Assembly (NCBI GenBank): GCA_022225965.2
Contig: JAKJXP020000068.1
Coordinates: 124,001-188,000 of the forward strand
Length of the DNA stretch: 64,000 nucleotides
Direction of reading: 5' to 3'
Source of the DNA: Diatrype stigma
Taxonomy: Eukaryota > Ascomycota > Sordariomycetes > Xylariales > Diatrypaceae
Part shown: piece by piece, positions 32,679-44,121 of the stretch
Layout: each line of letters opens with the position of its first letter
How positions within the stretch are numbered: position 1 is the stretch's first letter
Notes under the pieces: model-generated
Told to the model about the DNA's origin: nothing
What the model saw: only the letters and a program-made list of their open reading frames with translations
Databases searched by the model: none
Made by a program: the position numbers and the translations under genes

Positions 32679-34915
32679 TTAACGCCACAAGTCTCTTTCC
32701 TTGACCTTGTGGCCGGCACTGCTGCTAGGCCTCGGCCATTCATCCCCACCGCCGCTGGAGGCAAAGGGGGCTCTAGGTGGCGCGCCCACGCTCGAAGCAC
32801 TACCGCGGCGCCCGTTCACCGCACCACCATCCGGCGGCACGGCTAGGAAGCCGCCCGTGCCATTGCCCATGACGACGCTCATGCGTGCACCATGACCAGG
32901 TTGCCAGCTGCCCAAACTAGCGTCGAGGCCGTAGCCGCTCATGGGCCGCGCGCTGACACCGCTACCGGAGCGCCCGTGACCACCTCGTCGGCCCCCCGCG
33001 CCGCCGCCGGGTACGTCGAATGGGTCCATACGAATGGATCCCCAATCGACGTCGTCCTCACCTTTGGTGAAGACCTCGAGCGTTTGGTTTAGGGACAGGT
33101 GTGCAGGGCCACGAGGCGCAAAAGGAGCAGAAGGATTGGCAGCCGCCGCCGCAAACGGATTGTTGGAACTGAAGCGTTGCGATTGTCGCGGACGGCTTGC
33201 TGGGGGGTTCGCGGGTGGGAACAGGGAGCCATGGGGGTTGAACATCCTGTCGCTGCTAGAGCTGCTGGGCCGTCCACTTCCTCCTGCGTAGCCGGGCATG
33301 GGGGGTGGAAGTCCAAGGAGTAGGTCCGGGAATTGCTGGTCACGGACATAGATGGCTATTAGGCGTGGCAAGCCACCTGCGAAGAGCGACGTGGCGAGAT
33401 AATTATAGTAGCTTGAGGTTACGCCCTGGAAAGTGGTGGTAGTAGGCGCCGCCGTGATCTCGTAGCGCAATGTCTCGAGGGACCAGTTGGTCAGGGGCGG
33501 GATCGGCGCACTCAAACTCGGGAAGGCGGAGTCAACTTCATCGGTTATCGACAGGGTCTTGAGACCCGATGCGGCCATAAGAACTTCGTGGAGCGTCCAG
33601 GGCTGCACTCCGGTGTGGTCAAGCGAAAGCATCCTTACACTTTGCTGCGTATCTCCCCGAGAGAAGTAAGCCACCAGGCCAGCTGACGTTATTTTAGGAG
33701 TGTCCCTGAGGATAAGCTCGTCAAGTGCTGGGAAAGGAGGCAACACATCGTTGTAGTAAAAGATCTCATCGTCGATGACTTTTGTCTCCGATATTTTCAG
33801 GGCTCGTAGACGCGTAAGGACGGTCAAGACATATCGTAGCTTGGTGGGGTCTATGTTGATCCGGCCAAGCTCTAAGACCTCCAGATTCAGCCACGTATTG
33901 CCCATGCTAAGACCCTCTAAGCTGAGTTCACTGCCGCCGTTGTACGTCATCTTCCTAAGATCCGGACATCGGGCCTGAACCTCGAGCTTGAGGGTATGAT
34001 ACGCGGGGTCGTCGGAGAACAAGCCTTCTGGCAGGTCGACATAGCGTAGATTGGGCAGGACGGCGATAGTCCTCGCGAGGTCGGAACCTTTGGACTCTCG
34101 TAGCATGTAGGGCGTCTTCAGGTACTGGACGAGCACGCCACGGCGGGTCGGGTCTTCACGCAGGGTGCGGCACAACAGGCGCAATCGCTGTGCGGCCGGG
34201 TCTGAGGGGACGCCATTGCGGTCGAAACGGGACTTGCGCTTTCGCTTCTGAGACAGGTCGATCTCACGTTCGCAGTAATGGACCGAATCAATGCGGATGC
34301 TATGGTACCTGTGACGAACGTAGTGTTAGCTCATCATATTTCTAGCAGATAGGAGCGATTGAAGTCTCGCCCGCAATTGTAGACTCGGTACACGATAAGT
34401 GGCGCGTTCGTTATGGCGGGGTTGCGACACATGCGACAGATGTAGCACATGGAATTGGGAGCCGGCTCGACAGGCCATTGTGAGGCCAGGGGCATCGGAA
34501 ACTGATAGAAGAAGGGAGTGGCTTTATTTGAAAGAAGCCCAGCAACTCACATTAACTTAATGGCCGCCTTGCTCCATTTCTTGCAGACTTGTCCAGCATG
34601 GGCGAGATCGCGTACGTCACAAAGCATGCAGGCGTCTTCTATGGCGCTCTGCTCGCATGTTTCGTAGGACTCGTCGCTGGTATGAGGGCAGATGAAGGTG
34701 AAGACTCTCTCGAGGATCTGGTCGGGCAACTGCAGCCAGGGCGCGTAGACGTTGCTCCGCTCCAGGGCGGGATTGTAGAACTTCTCGTGACGGCCATTGT
34801 ACATCCGATACTTGTCGCGCTCGAAGTCCTCGTAGGTGTACCCGCTCGAGGCCTTGGCAGCCTTGGACCCGTCCAACGACTTCTTGCTTCGGCGAAAGAA
34901 CCTGGAGAACTTCAT
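32679..34915 (-). CDS. F-box protein with LRR-like repeats and disordered tail
   Basis: Two exons (34915-34551 and 34308-32679), 664 residues, starting MKFSRFFRRSKKSLDG. F-box proteins are substrate adaptors of SCF ubiquitin ligases. The F-box-like segment is WLQLPDQILERVFTFI followed, after an insert, by CDVRDLAHAGQVCKKWSKAAIKLMYHSIRID (about 60-130). The middle (about 180-420) has leucine-rich-repeat-like periodicity (LNLEVLELGRINIDP, LRALKISETKVID, LDELILRDTPKITSAGL, VRMLSLDHTGV, LKTLSITDEVDSAFP). The last 200 residues are Ser/Pro/Gly-rich and predicted disordered. The 242-nt intron has a GTGAGT donor and CACAG acceptor and restores the frame through methionine 122. An upstream in-frame stretch exists to 35065 without a conserved start, so 34915 was chosen. 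Confidence 0.85.
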
Positions 34916-37080
34916 GGTTGCTGGTAGAGATGGCGGGATTGGGAATTGGAAACGGGAACTGAAAGAATAAAGACTGCCTATTAAGTAAGGTGTTGCCGGG
35001 AGCCTTGTCACTCGGCAGAAAATTAGGAAGGCAGAAGTAGAGATGCAGAGAAGAGGGATAGACACCTATGGCTCTATGAGGTGAGGGCTGTGAGGTTACC
35101 TAAACACCGAAGCGTAGCGAGGGGTTATATTAGGTGTAACATATAGCTATCCAGCCATTTAGGGAATGTGTACGAAGTAGGCACTATAGTGATATAGTGA
35201 TATAGCAGGACGTAGTATAGTGAGGATTGTGATGGGATGGATTGCGGAGGCTGGGGAGATGGAGATCCCAGCTAGATCAAAGGGCCCTTGTCTCCCTTCA
35301 TCTACTATGGTATGAATGGGCTTCGTATGCAAGCTTGCAGCTTGCAGCTTGCAGGACGTATGTGCGGACTGATGTGGCACTCCGCATGTATCATACGTAC
35401 GAAAGAGGCGGAAGAAGAGAAGAAAAGACGTTGAGGTGTCTATGCCAGTGTACAACAGCGTGCGTAATTCCGAATGCTCGGGATAAGAGAGTGGGTGGGT
35501 GAGTGTTTTGTAGATCTGAGGCACTAATACCAGGTTCAGGTTCGCAGGTTCAGCACCAACGCCAGGTCAATTTGCCTCGAGGTGCTACAATACCTTACCT
35601 ACCTATGTATGTATGTATGTATGTACTGTATGTATTGTATGTACTGTATGTAGTTACATAGCTCCGTACATAGTAGGCGGTACTACCTGGGCTTGCTGGG
35701 CTGTCTGGCTGCCAGGTATGTTTCGGATGGCTGGCAGATCTCGCGTCCAATTGGGCAAAGTTGACACCTTGTTTGCCCGCTTCAGATAAGAATAGAACGA
35801 AGGCCTAACTAATTTGACGCCTGGCATACCTAGGTAGGTAGTGCGGCAGCGGCAGCGGCAGCGGTAGCATTGGGGTGAACGAGTGAACCACTGGACGACG
35901 GGCTCTTGGGGGCTTCTCCCTTAAGGTTCCTTGGAACCCTGGAATGCGCGAACGCCAGGCCCGGGGTGCTTGCTTGAGGACGGGTGCGCTTGCGGAGCCT
36001 TGGGAGGACAAGGGTTAGATGAGACTGGCGATACGTGATTCGCTCAGACGATAGGATAGGGCAATCGAGGGGAAACTAACTACTGCCGCTAGAGCCAAGA
36101 GCAGACAGAGGGAGGGCGATAACTGATAGACTATCTATTCGAGCTCGTTAAGGTTCTGGTCTAACTTGATGTCTCGAGGGATTGGGATTGGCGTGTTCCT
36201 GTTCCTGAATCCTTCCTACCTACTAGCAATAAGTCTCCTAGTAATACCGACCAGGTGCATGCAGAGACGAGATTATGTAGTCCAAGAAGAGAGCAATTAG
36301 TCGAAAAAACGACGATATGCGCCGCAATGTTCTAGCTATAATTAGGTCTATAGTTGACTCTTAACGAGAGCGAGATACATAAGTGCGAGAGCTGAACCGT
36401 CTAGACTGCAGGCAGGCAGGCAACCTAGCAGCTGGAGGTAACTCAGGTAAGGGAACATCCGAACAAGAATCCGAAAAGAGAGGCAATCCTGCCGTCCAAC
36501 TCGAAAGTGCGTCAAAATTCCAGGACTTCCTGTTTCACTGCTTGCAGCCGTGCCGCATGCACTCTTCAGGGTAACCACATGGGCATGGCACAGCTTTGGG
36601 GTCGGCCAAGTGCAGTATTGAGATTGCTGGCATGCTGGAAGGCACGAGGCTTCATACCTAAAGACTAGAGTCCAAGTATGTAGTACAGAGACATACCTAG
36701 CCGAGGAACCCCCCCTGTAGGAAACTCTGTCTGCTACTATGTTAGGATATGAACCTAGTGTTGGCCCCAAGTACTTAGTGCTGTACTGTTTTGTATAAAA
36801 GTACATTACCTTCACCAGGGTTTTCATACTTTAACATAATTTCCGACATACTAGCCTTATTTGCTAGAACATCCTGATATATCTAACATGGACATAATTT
36901 TATAACATCCTAGCCAATATGTTAGACCCACTTATTAGGCCATTCTGACCAATTAAAAATACTGGTACGATTAGGGATTTATAAAAAGAAAAAAAAAGAA
37001 ATCCCATATATACCTAGGTACTTAGAATTACATACATATTAAGGTATATTATTAAGTATATTACGAATATTACAATATTA

Positions 37081-37153
37081 CGGTCAGGTCACGAATTGAA
37101 CTTAAGGTTTACGGTTATTACGGTCTACGGCTTACCCACTGCGCTACGCTATC
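37081..37153 (-). repeat. tRNA-like (SINE-type) degenerate segment, copy 1
   Basis: On the minus strand this reads like a tRNA with polymerase III promoter boxes: an A-box-like TAGCGCAGTGGG (37146-37135) and a B-box-like AGTTCAATTCG (37102-37092), about 32 bp apart, the spacing of a tRNA gene. The acceptor and T stems are poorly paired, so it is not a working tRNA. It shares GAACTTAAGGTTTACGG exactly with the copy near 49100. Confidence 0.4.
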
Positions 37154-37263
37154 ACATGTACATTATATGGGGCAACTCTTATCTACCTACATATAGCCAA
37201 TTATACAGCCCGAAGTTCGCCCGAGACCGACCCACATATAATGGTACGTACTTAATTTCTGCA

Positions 37264-37358
37264 GCTGCAATAGAATTACCTAGCTGCAACAGAATTACCT
37301 AGCTATAACAGAATTGTTCAGCTATAACAGAATTGCCTGGCTGCAACAGAATTATCTG
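37264..37358. repeat. Five tandem copies of a 19-bp unit
   Basis: Unit GCTGCAACAGAATTACCTA repeats five times without gaps: 37264-37282, 37283-37301, 37302-37320, 37321-37339 and 37340-37358. Differences between copies are mostly transitions (for example GCTGCAAC to GCTATAAC). It lies in the AT-rich block. Confidence 0.85.
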
Positions 37359-38717
37359 GCTTAATCGACCGATTTCTGATTAGCTGCTTTTTAGCAGATA
37401 TGACTGATACTATGGGATGCCAATAGTCTTAACCAAGTGCCATACAATTTGACTGCCATTTACCTAATTATAACCAATTGCATTGGATAAAGATAGCAAC
37501 AGTCATGTTCAAATAAAGCCAGAGTATTGATTTGGGGTGCTTCTGCCCGAATTGAACTGCCTAGCAGCTATAGTTTTCTACAGGGGGGGTCCCCCGGCTA
37601 GGTACCCACATACTTCCGGGCTCTCACATACTCGCCATCCATCACCTAAGGCCCAGGTTGGTCAGGTATGCAGCGTTTCTATTCGATGCTAACAATCCCT
37701 TAAAATAGCATAAGTGACCACAAGGAATTCAACTGACATAAAAGTTAGATACAATACCTAATATATCAGTACCAGTAAAAGAGGCAATTAGGTCAAATTA
37801 GCCCTGTTTGATTTTCAGCGGGATAACGTCACTATGGAACTCTTTTAATACCTGTAAGGATGAAAAGGAGCCAGCTAATGCTCCAGCCAATTATAAATAG
37901 CCATGACTTCGACTTTCCTATCGTAACAGTTCAAGAGAGAAAGAAGCCCGGCAACTTATATATCTCGATTGATGACTATAATGACGATGCAATATGAAAA
38001 TGCGTAACTATTCCTACACACAACTACTTCGTAACATGACTGATACCTATGATGAACCCACCCGAGAAGCAAAAAGAACAACTGAACTGAACTGAACTGA
38101 ACTGCCAAACAATGCGTTGCTATGCACTTTGCAAGGTTGCCTACTGAACCTACTGATGAACCTGCCCCTGCCCTGTTGCAAGATGGGTGAAGCTAGGTTC
38201 CAATGCCATGCCATAATACGCCCATCTCTGTGTTTTCTGTTCTGTGTTGTGTAACTATTTCGTGTCCCGTGTTCCGCTTCGTGTACTGTTGTCATCACCT
38301 AGCTAGCATATATCGGTGGCTTTCTCACCATCATCACTCCTGGCTGGCACTTGATGAACCCGTACTTCGTATGTACGTACGTACGTAATTGCTGGTCTTT
38401 CTTCTTTCTTTCTGTAGTAGGTATGTAGTAGTTCGTGGTAGGTAAGGTAGTCATATCCTGCCCTGCCAGCCAGCAAGCCAGCCTGCCTGCTTGCATGGAC
38501 GGGGGTGGGTGTTCCCATCCAACTTCCCAAGGGCCCACCCCACCACCCCCACAGCCGATCTTGTAGGGTTTTCGGGCGAGATTTTCCATCCACCGCCCAA
38601 TCTTCACAAGTCGGTATTCCGATCGTCCTTGGGGTGAGAAGGGCTGGATCGCGTGGGCGCTTCTTCCGAGCTGGAGTCGCCGCCGCCGCCCCACGGTATG
38701 CACTGCTCTGGGTCTTC

Positions 38718-41145
38718 CTAATTCCCGTTAATTTGCACGCCGTCGAGGGGCGACGCCGGTCCGGAGAAGTTCGTCTTCTGTTGCGTTCGGAGAGTCAGGG
38801 GGAACGGGTACTCGTCCGGGTCTTCCTCCTCGCTGTTCGGGTGGGCAGGGGTTAGTCTCTTTCTCTCTCTCCTTTCCTTTCCCTATATATATTCAAGGAA
38901 AGGTTCGGCATGGGTTCAAACTTACGGTAGCTTCCACGCAACGTAATCCTCCGTGCTCAAGCCTTCCCGCCCCTCCTGTAGGCTAGCAAAGTCACCGGGC
39001 GTCATCATACCGGTGCGGTCGCGGGGTGAGCCGGGCACTGAGAACGGCCGCGAGATCTTCTGCTCCACACCAGGGATGAAGTCCTCCTCCTCCTCCTCCC
39101 CGGTAAATGACATCGGGTAAGCTCGTCGCAATGCAAGCTGCCGAGCTTTGACGTACTCCATTCCCATACGTTTCCAGTCCAGGAGGTCGCTAAGCCGTTC
39201 CGTCCGGTTCCGCTGGTTGATGCGCTGCCGACGGCTCTTACTACAAAAATCGAACATCTGCGACGTCAACTGGTTGACCGAATCATCCACGCCCTTGTTT
39301 CGCCGATCCACGATATAGATACCATAATCGGCCGAGTTTTCGATCAGCTCCTCCATGTAACAGCCAAAGCCTGACAGGTTCGTGGTGATGCTGGGAACAC
39401 CCATGACGGTACACTCGGCCGGAGTGTAGCCCCAAGGCTCATAGTACGAAGCAAAGACCCCCATGTGGGTACCACGGACGAAGTCGTCGTAATCAAGCGG
39501 TAGGACGGGGTTGGCGGAGCTGAGGAATTCGGGGTGGAACACAATCTTTACACGATCGGTAGGGTGGTTGAACAGCTGTACACGGCGAATCTGGTTGAGG
39601 ATGGGGTCCTCATGGTCATTGAGCATGTTGTGTGTGACGATCGGAGGTAGACTATGTCGCTTCATAGCGAACAAACGACGGCGGAGGACAACGCGGTCGG
39701 CGCTTGTGATCAGTTCCTTCTCATCGGGCAAGGGATCACCATCGTGCCACTTCAAGGACCGCTCGAAGATACGACGGCCAATGCCGCGCTCGATCACGTC
39801 GACCGTGTCCCGGAGAGACTTGATGACAGCTTGGCCCTTGAGGGCTTCCACCGTTAGCGAAGTAGTCTGTGCCGGCATAATAATGAACGCCACCACCGTC
39901 ATCTTGCTCCCCGATACCTTCAGGCGGTGGTTGAGGCGAGCAAGGGACTCGATGAACATATCCACACCCTTATTCCGGTACTCATATCGACCGGCGGTAA
40001 AGAAATACAGGGTGTTTTCGGGATCGAAATCGTAATGGCCATAGAAGTGACCTCGCACGAAGTCGTGGATCTTTTCCTTGGACTGCTGGTGTAAGTTCTG
40101 GAATTCGTGTACGGCAGAAAACTTGGTCACGTTCAAGCCATTTGGTAGCACTCCGTCAGGCTTGCGCTTAAGCAGATGCTCGCTCTCGAAGGCGGTAATG
40201 TGTGACACGGTGGTGAAGACATCGCAGCAGTGGGCTGCAGCGCGCTCAATGCAATATCTGTGGTAGATACCGCGCTTTCCTGCTTCCGCGTCGACATCGA
40301 ACCATTGCAGGTTGTTGTAGAAATCCACAGAGCCTGCGCAAAGATATCGCCCCAGCAGAGTTGCATGCGTGGTAAAGATGGTCGTAACATCTATATGCCG
40401 CCTCTTGCATAATGGGAGGCCAACACCCGCCAACCACTCGTGGAAGTGGGCGATGACAGCTTTCGTCTTTTCGTGAGCGACAAACTGCGCATGAAATCAG
40501 CAAGGGGCACTGGAGATCGACTGCCAGGAGAACTCACCTCTCCAAGAAACCAGGCCACCAGGTACCCGAAAACAATGGCCTCGTTCGTCTCATCGTCTCC
40601 AGCTGGAGCTGGGATACCAGCGGTATTCCACAGATCTGCTTTCCATTCGTTCAAGTAGCCATACGCGGTTTTGGTGTCAAGCAGCAAGACTCTAGGAGCG
40701 CCCTCAATGAGCCACCGTCCGTACAGCATGCCAATGCCCCGACTCTTCATAGATTCCATAGTCGCAGCGATTTCGGGGGTTTGGGGCTCGAGCTCCTCCA
40801 CCTCGACAGCAGCCTAGAATCCTATTAGCTGGCCGGTGCTGATGATACGTCGTATTGCGTTCTACAAGTAGCAAGGCCCCCGACTTACCGATTGGTGGTT
40901 GAGTGGGCCGATGAGGGTGTATCGATCGCCATATTCGTTTGTTGTGACGGGGGCTTTGGACTTGATGACAGAATATATACCACCAACTAGGCCACCGTTA
41001 GCTTGAATACCGAATGCCGCCGTTTCCCTCTTCCCAGCTCTCCCCTGGCTGAAGACGTACCACGATGGGCGACTTCGGTCGCGATCTCGAAGAGCAGATG
41101 GTTCTTAACCTCGCGCTGAGGTCTGTCTCCGTTCTCGCTCGACAT
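38718..41145 (-). CDS. gsy1: Glycogen synthase (GT3 family)
   Basis: Transfers glucose from UDP-glucose to glycogen chains, cytosolic. Five exons (41145-41061, 40987-40890, 40813-40538, 40484-38926, 38832-38718) give 710 residues, matching yeast Gsy2 (about 705). N-terminus: [28 protein letters not shown], the UDP-glucose-binding KVGGIY region. Then [27 protein letters not shown] and [17 protein letters not shown]. In the C-terminal half: [18 protein letters not shown] with the catalytic-region glutamate, followed by an arginine cluster ([21 protein letters not shown]), the glucose-6-phosphate and phosphorylation control region. The tail has Ser/Thr-Pro sites ([17 protein letters not shown]). 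Exon 5 ([18 protein letters not shown]) was added because exon 4 reaches a stop only inside a GTAAGT donor. Confidence 0.95.
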
Positions 41146-44121
41146 ATTGGGTGGCTTGAGAAAGGCAACTGCGGAAGCTGAAAGCTGAAAGCTGGGTGCC
41201 GGAGACGAGATAGGTAACGTAACTCGAGTGGCCTTTGGGCTACCTTAGTCGAGAGCTGGAGGTAACGACACGGACGTTAGACCAATGCAATGTAGAGCCT
41301 GTTGTTGGCCTTGAAAACCCCCCGGTTTTTAGAGTTCTGTGTCTTACACGGCGTCGACGGTGTTGAACCTTGGGACCTGGGGATCTGGGGACAAGTTGCT
41401 CAAGCTGGTAAAATAGGACGGGAATGGTTGGTTAGGAGCTTATGCGGGACGGGATGGGGGATATAAGGCAAGGGGGCTTTCCCGGTGTCCTCCCTCTTTG
41501 CTGAGAACGTACCTAAGGTCTGCTAGTTACAGGTACTTGCATGTATGTACTAGAGCTAGTAAGGATACTCAATAACATTGACGCGGGAAGAGGCCACGAG
41601 GATTGGTCATGGGGAGGTTGTGCAAAGAGACAGCCGGTAGACAGGCAGGTAGGCAGAGGTTTGGTTACTGGAGGGCACAAACATTAAAGAACTGGAAGAT
41701 GGAAGATTCCCAGATCTCACGAGAGGAGGGGTATGATCTGCATAAGTGTGCAAAGAGGCAATGATATGGCATACTACCTATGTACATAGGTCCTAGGTAG
41801 GCATGTATTCGTATTCCATGTATATTCCATGGCCAGCCTCTAACCAACTAGGCACAGAATAGGAATGGGGGCATTAAGCCTAACTGCGCAAATGCCCTCC
41901 TCATCCCCTCATGTCCATGTCTGATGAGAAAATCTCGTCAATGGGAAGGGAGCTCTTCCCCCCAGTGCCCCCGCCGTCGCTTCGCCCACTACCTAACTAC
42001 CTCATAGTACCTAAACAAGAGTAACCACCTACCTAACTGATGGCTGCAAGTATGGGATGGGATGTTGTCACAGTGCTTTCAGTGGCTGCATGTCTGGGCA
42101 TGATGGCTGCTTGTAGACTAACGCCCTGGTCCGACAGTCCACTTAGCGCTTCCACCCGCCACTGTGCTGCTTAGAGTGGGCAGAATGGCGCGTTTTTGGG
42201 CTTCAAGGGACTCCTTTCCAGACGGTTGGGCAATCACGATCTCGAGACTGCGCTGAAAGGCGCTCTCTAGCGTCGCATTTGTAGGCATGTATGTAGGCAT
42301 GTATGTAGGCATGTATGTAGGTATGTATGTCTCGTACACTGCCTGACTATGGAGCACTAATACCTAATTCCTAACTAACGGCCCTGGAACCCTGGAGATT
42401 GCTAGCTACTTCCGGGCGACTATCGGAGCCGTAGGCCATCGGTCTAGATGCTTGACGGATCTGTTAGCAAGGCGGGGTATCACCCCATACCATCTCATCT
42501 GTTAACGCTTGGCTTCCGAGCGTGTGTCATGACTCAAGTACTTCTATCGTAGGTAGGTTCATACATATTAACTAGCAACATCTTCCGCAGATATTCTTCC
42601 AAAGCACCACGTGCAGAGCAAGCAAGCAGATGCCAATACCCTAACAAGCATACCAAGCAAGCAGCAAGATGCTGAGATTGACATCACGCTTGCCTGCCCG
42701 CCTGCCTACCTTCCTACCTTATGGTAGGGGGTTTGTTCGGGGCTCAGACAAATCCTGTAACGTAATGTTTATCTAGATCCTCCAGGTTATTATCAGTTAG
42801 GTATGTATACATGCCTACTTTACATACAGGTAGGCTGATAGACTTGGTCTGGAAGCATTCGTTTTCATGCCGTTGGTTACGTGGTTGGGACGGGTTCGAC
42901 CGACCGAAGAATTTGGCCGTTGATACGACTAAAGCTAGACAGATGGCGGCCCAACGGATGGAGGAAGAAAAAAAAATTCCTCACATCGTGAAATGCCAGT
43001 CACCTATTACCAATACCAATTTACCCACGTAGTTACTTTGTTAGTCATCCTATTAGGAACATACCCCTGGCCCTAGTTACATGTCTAGCATTCCTTTCTG
43101 AGTTTTGTTTCTGGTTCATAAGAACACTATGTACCTACCTAGGTACGCTTGCGGATAGGCACCTAACCAACTTGGATGGAACCAGTATCGAAAGCCACAT
43201 CATTCACACCCAGATATCCAGATACCTATCTACTTGAACATCTCAGCAGAAGACGATGACCGCATCTGCCCCCGCGAAGCTTGCTCGCGCACCTGAGTCG
43301 TACCTACTATCGATCTACATACATAATACAAACCTAGGGTCCCCCGTCCCCTTTTCCCCGCAAGCCTGTACAATACCTACAGCTAGGTACCTTGCCAGCC
43401 TGCAAGCCTCCGCGAGCCAATGTACGTATGCGCCCTAGCGCCCAGTGGGGATCCCACCCTCATCATCCCACACGCAAAAATCCGGCCGATCTTTCTGCTG
43501 ACCTTGCCGACCACAGCCGACCTATGTCATAAGTTGACGTCACCTCCCAGCCTAGCTACACCTTTAGCTCGATCCGTCCCCGACTCCCCGCGGGGAAAAA
43601 GTACCTGGGTACATACACTAGGTACGAACCGAAGTACAGAGAGCTCGGGGATGTCTGCATCCAGGTGTTGCATGAACACGAAATCTTGGAAGATGTTCAG
43701 GTCACGAGATCTATTAGACGGCTCAGATGGACCCGAATACCGGAGTGCATACGTAGTTACCTAGGAACATGTAGTAGTAGTGAGATCCCACTATTTCACA
43801 TCTACATTGTTCCATGCCACACAGAAGCAGGTGTGCATATGAGGGAGGTAAGGTTGGTTGCACAGTGTTTTTGCTGCAATCGCTCGATAAATAAGCTAGA
43901 GATGCTCTCATAAACGAGAAAGTTTGGTACAGAGCTGCTTGTCCTTCTTCGAAAAACCCTTGCACCAAAAAGAGGAGGCCACCTAAGCCAAAGGCACCCA
44001 AAAAGGAAACCAAACCAAAACAAACAAAAAACCGTTACGCCAAGCCCATGCTCATCGATGGTGATTCGATCAATAACTAACAACTTGCACCCCTAAAGCG
44101 CAAGGAAAAGGAAAAACTACT
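41146..44121. other. Intergenic spacer, no gene seen
   Basis: 3 kb between the glycogen synthase start and the stop of the P4-ATPase. It has repeated TACCTAGGT-type sequence (for example 43132-43146 and 43381-43391) and a 12-bp tandem repeat at 42281. Open frames are short and microsatellite-like. No coding exon supported. Confidence 0.5.
42281..42328. repeat. Four tandem copies of a 12-bp unit
   Basis: GTAGGCATGTAT occurs three times exactly (42281-42316) and once with a single change, GTAGGTATGTAT (42317-42328). It lies in an intergenic region with no associated gene. Confidence 0.85.

Larger units (their letters stand above)
34916..38717. other. Long AT-rich, repeat-bearing intergenic region
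   Basis: 3.8 kb between the F-box gene start and the glycogen synthase stop. Bases 34916-36830 are ordinary spacer with GTAT microsatellites near 35605-35655. From about 36830 to 38040 the sequence is clearly more AT-rich, lacks long open frames, and contains a 19-bp tandem array and a tRNA-like segment, consistent with a decayed transposon or RIP-affected repeat. Bases 38040-38717 return to normal composition. One 159-codon minus-strand frame (36827-36348) looks like chance. Confidence 0.5.

Noticed and set aside
34309..34550. Cysteine-containing 53-codon open frame inside the F-box gene intron
   Set aside because: Readthrough from exon 1 hits TGA at once, the frame does not join either exon, and the intron removal restores a conserved sequence without it.
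36348..36827. 159-codon minus-strand open frame
   Set aside because: Composition looks random, there is no conserved motif, and it lies at the edge of a repeat-rich region; most likely chance.
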